Assembly: GCF_007859865.1 (NCBI RefSeq)
Contig: NZ_SJPI01000001.1
Location: forward strand, 3,285,406-3,349,405
DNA from: Rubripirellula amarantea
GTDB lineage: Bacteria; Planctomycetota; Planctomycetia; Pirellulales; Pirellulaceae
Direction of reading: 5' to 3'
DNA: 64,000 nucleotides
Positions 60,801-64,000 of the stretch are shown here, piece by piece (within the stretch, counting starts at the first letter, position 1; every line of letters starts with the position of its first letter). Under the pieces are notes generated by a model, which did no database searches, was not told the DNA's origin, and worked only from the letters and a program-made list of their open reading frames with translations. Both the position numbers and the translations under genes were made by a program.

Positions 60801-62521
60801 GAATTAGTGAGTTGTTGATTGTTGATTTGAGCAAACAAAGCGTCGCACCGGCTCGGCGGTTACGTGCCGGATTAATGTTGGCCTCGTGTGACGACACGTA
60901 CAAAGACGTTCTCTTGGGCCACCGAGAATTGCTGACGGACTTAATTCTTATCGAGGCCACCTCGAATCGTCTTCAGTATGCGACGCTCGTTAAGCTAACA
61001 TCGCCCTTGGCGATGATCCTACGCGATGAGTTTGTGGCTCAAGCCAATTCAGATATTCCAGATGCTCGTCGCGATGCGGCCATCGGCTTGATGCAGGATA
61101 TGTGTTCGGGGGATTGCACGCGTTCATTAAGCTTTGCTGCTGACTTGAGTAGCCAAGACTTTTTGAAGGTTGTTCTGCCGCACACTACTGACCTTGAAAC
61201 GCTTCACCAATTCGCAGTGAAGCAGATCGAAGATGAACTGGAAAGTTCGCACAAACCCAAGTGTTCTGGTTCGGCCGGCAAGCGATGGGGCCACTTAGCG
61301 TCCTTGGCGCTCGTGTCAGCGCAGAATCGAGATCAAGTAACGTCAGCATGGGGGAATATTTCGAAACTGATGGAAGTCTGTTCGGATTCGATGTTTGCAG
61401 GTGTCCTGATCCACACTACGCCACAGTTAGCCGCTGGTTCACTTAGCAGCAACACGATGCTGAATCCCTCGGACTGGGTGCGAATAGCTTCGTTGTCAAA
61501 GCAGTCGGCCAAAAAAAGAGAGTTCGATTGGGAACGCTCTGTACGCCATACCGTTTTATTCACTGCCGGACAAATGGGGCTGACACTTCAAGACGATCAG
61601 CAGATCAGATCGCTACGATTAGAAATGCGAGACATTTTCGCAAATGACACTGATCCCGGAACGCACGCGGCAGCTTGGTGGTCGTTGTGTCAGATGGAAG
61701 ACGAAGAATGGGTTGAAGAGAAACTGAGCAATCTAATGACATCTGCTCTGGATGCGTCACGCAAGATCGGTTGGCGCGTCAACAAGGAAGGTATCACGCT
61801 TGTAACCGTCGATGCCTCCGATGTGCCGGACGTCAACGTTGTCATGGAAGTTGCTTGCGGTGAAACGACTGTGGAACAGTTCATGCGTTTTGATACATCG
61901 TACGAGCATCAAAAGGAATTAAAGTCAGACGACGTTCGTGCTCCTGTTGGTGTGATCACATGGCCCGAAGCAGTCGCCTATTGCCAATGGTTAACGCTCC
62001 GCGATGGGATGTCCGATACTGATTTGGCCTACGAAATCGACGAGCACGGAGAGTTCGAATTGGCACAAGACTACCGCGATCGAAAGGGATATCGGCTTCC
62101 AGTGGCGGCAGAATGGCGGCACTTGTGGAGCGTCGATAAAGCAAGGGTGGCTTGTTTCAACGATGACACTTTGATTTATGAGTATCTCAATATTATGCCA
62201 AAATCGAATGATCGCCCCGAGCGTATCGGTGGTTCCAAACCCGACCGTATCGGAATTTTTAACTTGGGTGGCAATTGCTACGAATGGACGTCTAACCGGT
62301 TCGAAGACCTCGCGTTGTCGCTAGGCATGAGCTACGGACACAAGAAAACGAATCGCTTTGAAGTTGATAGTGATCGCTACCTGCCTAGAGAAATCAACTG
62401 GCGTGCGGTGGGTTTTCGCGTCGTTCGAACGATCCCGTCTGAAACGACAAAGGCAAGTAAATCCAGCGAAGTGAGTGTTCCGTCGCCTTCTAAAGTTCCA
62501 ACGGCTTTGCCCGAGAGTTAA
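57824..62521 (+). CDS. Ser/Thr kinase - STAND ATPase - membrane - FGE-sulfatase domain fusion
   Basis: The 1565-residue protein has a kinase domain (about 75-340) with GAGGFANVY, Lys105, catalytic HRDIKPSN (Asp199) and DFG (Asp217); a P-loop ATPase (about 445-830) with Walker A GTSGCGKSS (near 455) and Walker B VLIVIDQFEQWL (near 548), the nSTAND1 pattern RAGLIPSL; a membrane helix (about 868-888, LALLAVAGVLIAFATV); a helical HEAT-like region (900-1300); and a C-terminal FGE-sulfatase/C-type lectin-like domain (about 1310-1545; EAVAYCQWLTLRDG, GYRLPVAAEWRHLW, GGNCYEWTSNRF, RAVGFRVV). All kinase residues are present. Such fusions are frequent in planctomycetes and resemble conflict or signalling proteins. 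The membrane helix would place the FGE part outside. Confidence 0.93.
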   Translation: MPNRDPSDSFSVDGTKLDMDGTMESNKQGSEHPGDGGTRDESYAGMRAEAMPTQVTNSVGDVPVVPTSNLKQVGRYRIISLLGAGGFANVYLAEDETLRRRVSVKVPHSHRILGPSHLKRYMDEAMMVAALEHPKIVPVYDVGHLPNGLCYVVSKYIEGQTLADAIMVRQLGIVESIKTVIDIAETLQHVHECGIVHRDIKPSNILQDVNGTLYVNDFGLALTELDESDRGRVIGTPGYMSPEQASGEGHLVDGRSDIFSLGVMLYELLAGRRPFRGDSSEQVLYKLRHAEPKPIRQYNASIPRELDQVCQKAMAKLASQRYAATVDLASDLKQCLRLCDESADEPSIAAALKGPSSVKTSDGSRVVVIPKGLRSYDAHDATFFRHMLPGPYDLHGLPESIRFWKNRIDPSVSDTDKRSSIFRLSDESGESVSARDGQQLTTEPFRVGVIYGTSGCGKSSFVRAGLIPSLDPRVQVCMLDATAGSTIADLATLLDKKSGSSNALSDLRSDDPSSGAKSTPELSLDERMAWIRRRGERTHDGRKVLIVIDQFEQWLSAADPEERQTMVRALRQCDGESLQAILLVRDDFWLAISRLMREMDIPLTPSHNLAMIDLLDKHHAAKLLRMFGRAYGRIGQEGAELRREQSAFIDEAVELLAIDEHVVAVRLTLFAEIMKSRDWTRSSLRKLGGMDRIVERFLIESFDLPSSRKDHRVHAQSARQLLDAMLPKTGLIRSAPVPQDELLQLLGGQRDPANGNELLRILDEELKLITLVESSSADTSETRLYQLTHDSLVPAIRQWISHHESATMASRARRDLRTRAAAWQREPSRRELPSLYDLVRFLVLAKSWYRDNSERAILRAASVFYGWRLALLAVAGVLIAFATVQIRGQSKSDVLVNQLRISTTAQLPNTINAIRDHSRYTFPDLRAIASDSSRDGRERFLAALVLPDDEQASRGTSKSDGIDFDRLIHDRLSDAPFDLLALALKQKPHWPHRISELLIVDLSKQSVAPARRLRAGLMLASCDDTYKDVLLGHRELLTDLILIEATSNRLQYATLVKLTSPLAMILRDEFVAQANSDIPDARRDAAIGLMQDMCSGDCTRSLSFAADLSSQDFLKVVLPHTTDLETLHQFAVKQIEDELESSHKPKCSGSAGKRWGHLASLALVSAQNRDQVTSAWGNISKLMEVCSDSMFAGVLIHTTPQLAAGSLSSNTMLNPSDWVRIASLSKQSAKKREFDWERSVRHTVLFTAGQMGLTLQDDQQIRSLRLEMRDIFANDTDPGTHAAAWWSLCQMEDEEWVEEKLSNLMTSALDASRKIGWRVNKEGITLVTVDASDVPDVNVVMEVACGETTVEQFMRFDTSYEHQKELKSDDVRAPVGVITWPEAVAYCQWLTLRDGMSDTDLAYEIDEHGEFELAQDYRDRKGYRLPVAAEWRHLWSVDKARVACFNDDTLIYEYLNIMPKSNDRPERIGGSKPDRIGIFNLGGNCYEWTSNRFEDLALSLGMSYGHKKTNRFEVDSDRYLPREINWRAVGFRVVRTIPSETTKASKSSEVSVPSPSKVPTALPES

Positions 62522-62599
62522 TATTTGTTTCTTCAGTAAAGCGTTACTACCTGCTGTTTTCGATCTGAACTTCGATGTCCTTCCTTAGAGAGCTAGATC

Positions 62600-63385
62600 A
62601 TGAATTCGTCAAATGCACCTGACCCAACGCCAACCGGTTTTCGCGAAGCGCCTCACGGAACAGCACTTTGGGCCTGGGGAGGCAGTTCGTGGAATCTGCA
62701 TTCCGATCAATCGTTGCCTAACGCAAAGCCAGGAAACCCACCCGCCGAATCCGGCATGTTCGAAGGCCAATTTCGACAAACGCCTTCGGTTCTGAAAGAT
62801 GTGCAGTTGAGCGCCGGGTCGTCGGGTACACCTCTGTACGGCACGCAGCAGATGCTTTTGGAAAGAGCACAAGCGATTCCTGGGCATGCTAGTGATGGCG
62901 AATTGCAGTGGTTAATAACGACCGCAGAAAATCTGAACCCAGGAGCGATTTGGGCCGAAGTGGGGGCACTGTGCGGTCGATCGTTCGTCGCGGTGGGTTT
63001 ATCGCTTCCGCCAAAATCGACACTAATCACGGTTGACATTTCACTCGGACTTCAGCGACGTGCCGGGCAATCGTTATTAACAAGCTACGAGGACGTGATG
63101 AGCGAGCGTGATGATTTGCGAATCATCATGATCAAGTCTGATTCCGTCGAAGCCGCTGGCTTTATTCCTGCGAAATCTTGCGATGTTGTTTACCTAGATG
63201 GTGCGCACGATGAAGTTGCTTTGCGAGCTGATATTAGCGCATGGTCAACACGACTGAAGCCAAAGACCGGATTGTTGTGTGGTCATGACTACAACAATTC
63301 AACCTACCCGGATGTGAAGAAAGTCGTCGATCAACTCGGCCATGCTCACGTTGCTAAAGAAATGATTTGGACTTACCAGCCGTGA
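62600..63385 (+). CDS. Class I SAM-dependent methyltransferase (Methyltransf_24)
   Basis: The 261-residue protein has a non-conserved N-terminal 85 residues and a Rossmann methyltransferase core (95-260): AIWAEVGALCGRSFVAVGLSLPPKSTLITVDIS (motif I E-V-G-x-x-x-G-x-S), IIMIKSDSVEAAGFIPAKSCDVVYLDGAHDEVALRADISAWSTRLKPKTGLLCGHDYNN (Y-L-D-G-A-H). This is the Methyltransf_24 or cephalosporin-hydroxylase-like group found in glycan loci. Substrate unknown. The ATG follows TTAGAGAGCTAGATC. The stop overlaps the GTG of the next gene (GTGA), so it is coupled to it. Confidence 0.88.
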   Translation: MNSSNAPDPTPTGFREAPHGTALWAWGGSSWNLHSDQSLPNAKPGNPPAESGMFEGQFRQTPSVLKDVQLSAGSSGTPLYGTQQMLLERAQAIPGHASDGELQWLITTAENLNPGAIWAEVGALCGRSFVAVGLSLPPKSTLITVDISLGLQRRAGQSLLTSYEDVMSERDDLRIIMIKSDSVEAAGFIPAKSCDVVYLDGAHDEVALRADISAWSTRLKPKTGLLCGHDYNNSTYPDVKKVVDQLGHAHVAKEMIWTYQP

Positions 63386-64000
63386 CAAAGATCGCATGTC
63401 CGTTTCGACAGGATGTGCGTTACGACAATTCACGAGAAACCGCCCACTGCGAGCTAGCAGCTCGTGTGCTTGGCATCGGCGTTCGGAACAACGCCTCAGA
63501 CGATGGGGTGATATTGAATGCTACTCGCGTGGATCGCTCTGCGTGCGAGTATTGCGTCGGCGATGGAAAAGTGAATCCCGAGCGGATTGGCGAGGTGATC
63601 GCATCGCTCACGCTCGGTGCAAAGCAAACCGACAAGAACGCGCACGCTTGTGATGTATCGCAGGATGACTATTTGCGCGAGATCGCAAGTTCAGTTATCC
63701 AGCGTGCTTCCCGCCGTACGATCTCGGTCGGCAGCGGATTGGCGGCATGTGACGCCGTACTCGTCATCGAAGACAGTGATTCGCCTGACGCCATTCAACG
63801 CAGCGTGAGGAGCTGGCTGGACCAGGAACAAGCGTTTCCGTTGTTGCACTTGGTTGCTGCATCGAAACCATCGGACGATGCGATTGTTCGATTTGCCGAC
63901 GAGCCGAGCGTGAGGTTGCACCGACACTCGACGGTTGGTGCTAGTTCGCTCTTTCGCCGTCAGCGTTCCTGGACCGGGCGTACGTTTGCGGCGATCCAAT
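63382..64000 (+). CDS. Partial gene, possible glycosyltransferase, cut by the window end
   Basis: A frame open from GTG 63382 through the right edge encodes 206 residues without a stop. GTG overlaps the methyltransferase stop in GTGA, which supports the start. The N-terminal part has a Cys-rich stretch (ACPFRQDVRYDNS, AHCELAARVLGIG, CEYCVGDGKV); later IQRSVRSWLDQEQAFPLLHLVAASKPSDDAIVRFADEPSVRLHRH looks like a GT-A type glycosyltransferase entry, with S-x-x-S-W-L-D-Q. The rest is outside. It is likely the second gene of a glycan-modifying pair with the methyltransferase. Confidence 0.7.
   Translation, partial: MTKIACPFRQDVRYDNSRETAHCELAARVLGIGVRNNASDDGVILNATRVDRSACEYCVGDGKVNPERIGEVIASLTLGAKQTDKNAHACDVSQDDYLREIASSVIQRASRRTISVGSGLAACDAVLVIEDSDSPDAIQRSVRSWLDQEQAFPLLHLVAASKPSDDAIVRFADEPSVRLHRHSTVGASSLFRRQRSWTGRTFAAIQ

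Noticed and set aside
1-64000. tRNA, rRNA, CRISPR and insertion sequence signals
   Set aside because: None seen: no cloverleaf-like clusters, no regular spacer-repeat array, no transposase motif or terminal inverted repeats.

Overview
The window looks like chromosomal DNA of a marine planctomycete of the Rhodopirellula/Pirellulaceae type. The support is the gene content: a DUF1549/DUF1553 protein with planctomycete cytochrome domain next to a DUF1501 protein, an arylsulfatase, a PEP-CTERM protein, a serine/threonine kinase fused to a STAND-like ATPase and an FGE-sulfatase domain, an ECF sigma/VWA locus and a 2342-residue envelope protein. No rRNA, tRNA, CRISPR array or insertion sequence was seen. 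Both ends of the window cut through genes.

Layout. 1-5.9 kb: small stress-type proteins (acidic 116-residue protein, Rho-N protein, DUF4142 protein, DUF1269-like glycine-rich protein, BON lipoprotein), two overlapping DUF1990-like genes and a zinc alcohol dehydrogenase. 6.1-12.2 kb: DUF1501 and DUF1549/DUF1553 pair, DUF1569, SMP-30 hydrolase. 12.2-18.4 kb: group II truncated hemoglobin, Hsp20, a eukaryote-like UMP-CMP kinase, PepSY protein, an operon of zinc peptidase, transglutaminase and small membrane protein, and a 59-residue lipoprotein. 18.7-26.2 kb: a translationally coupled signalling operon made of a MerR-like protein, a hybrid histidine kinase with an ethylene-receptor (ETR1-like) sensor, and a 1752-residue CheB-CheR-multiPAS-kinase-receiver fusion. 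26.3-35.7 kb: a second stress block (YqaE/Pmp3, small membrane protein, MscS channel plus DUF2254, ECF42-type sigma factor, Dps, zinc ribbons, SDR, DUF1328, response regulator). 36-46.7 kb: ECF sigma, VWA protein, giant envelope protein. 46.7-57.5 kb: sulfatase, PEP-CTERM protein, SGNH-like protein, YHYH lipoprotein, DUF2071, pyruvyl transferase, SelO, AlkZ-related protein. 57.8-64 kb: kinase-STAND-FGE fusion, methyltransferase, and a cut-off reading frame.

The strongest unifying signal is regulatory. Twelve close matches to a sigma-54 (RpoN) -24/-12 promoter, all with exact GG-N10-GC spacing, lie in front of the small stress genes and point the right way: the 116-residue protein, Rho-N, DUF4142, Hsp20, the 59-residue lipoprotein, YqaE, the 56-residue membrane protein, MscS-DUF2254, Dps, both zinc ribbons (one with a response regulator) and DUF1328. 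Hand inspection of the main upstream regions of the metabolic and envelope genes found none as good. This suggests a sigma-54-driven general/envelope stress regulon collected in two clusters of one region, with the ethylene-receptor-like and CheB/CheR kinases between them. No sigma-54 activator (AAA+ enhancer-binding protein) is encoded in the window, so the activator would have to be elsewhere.
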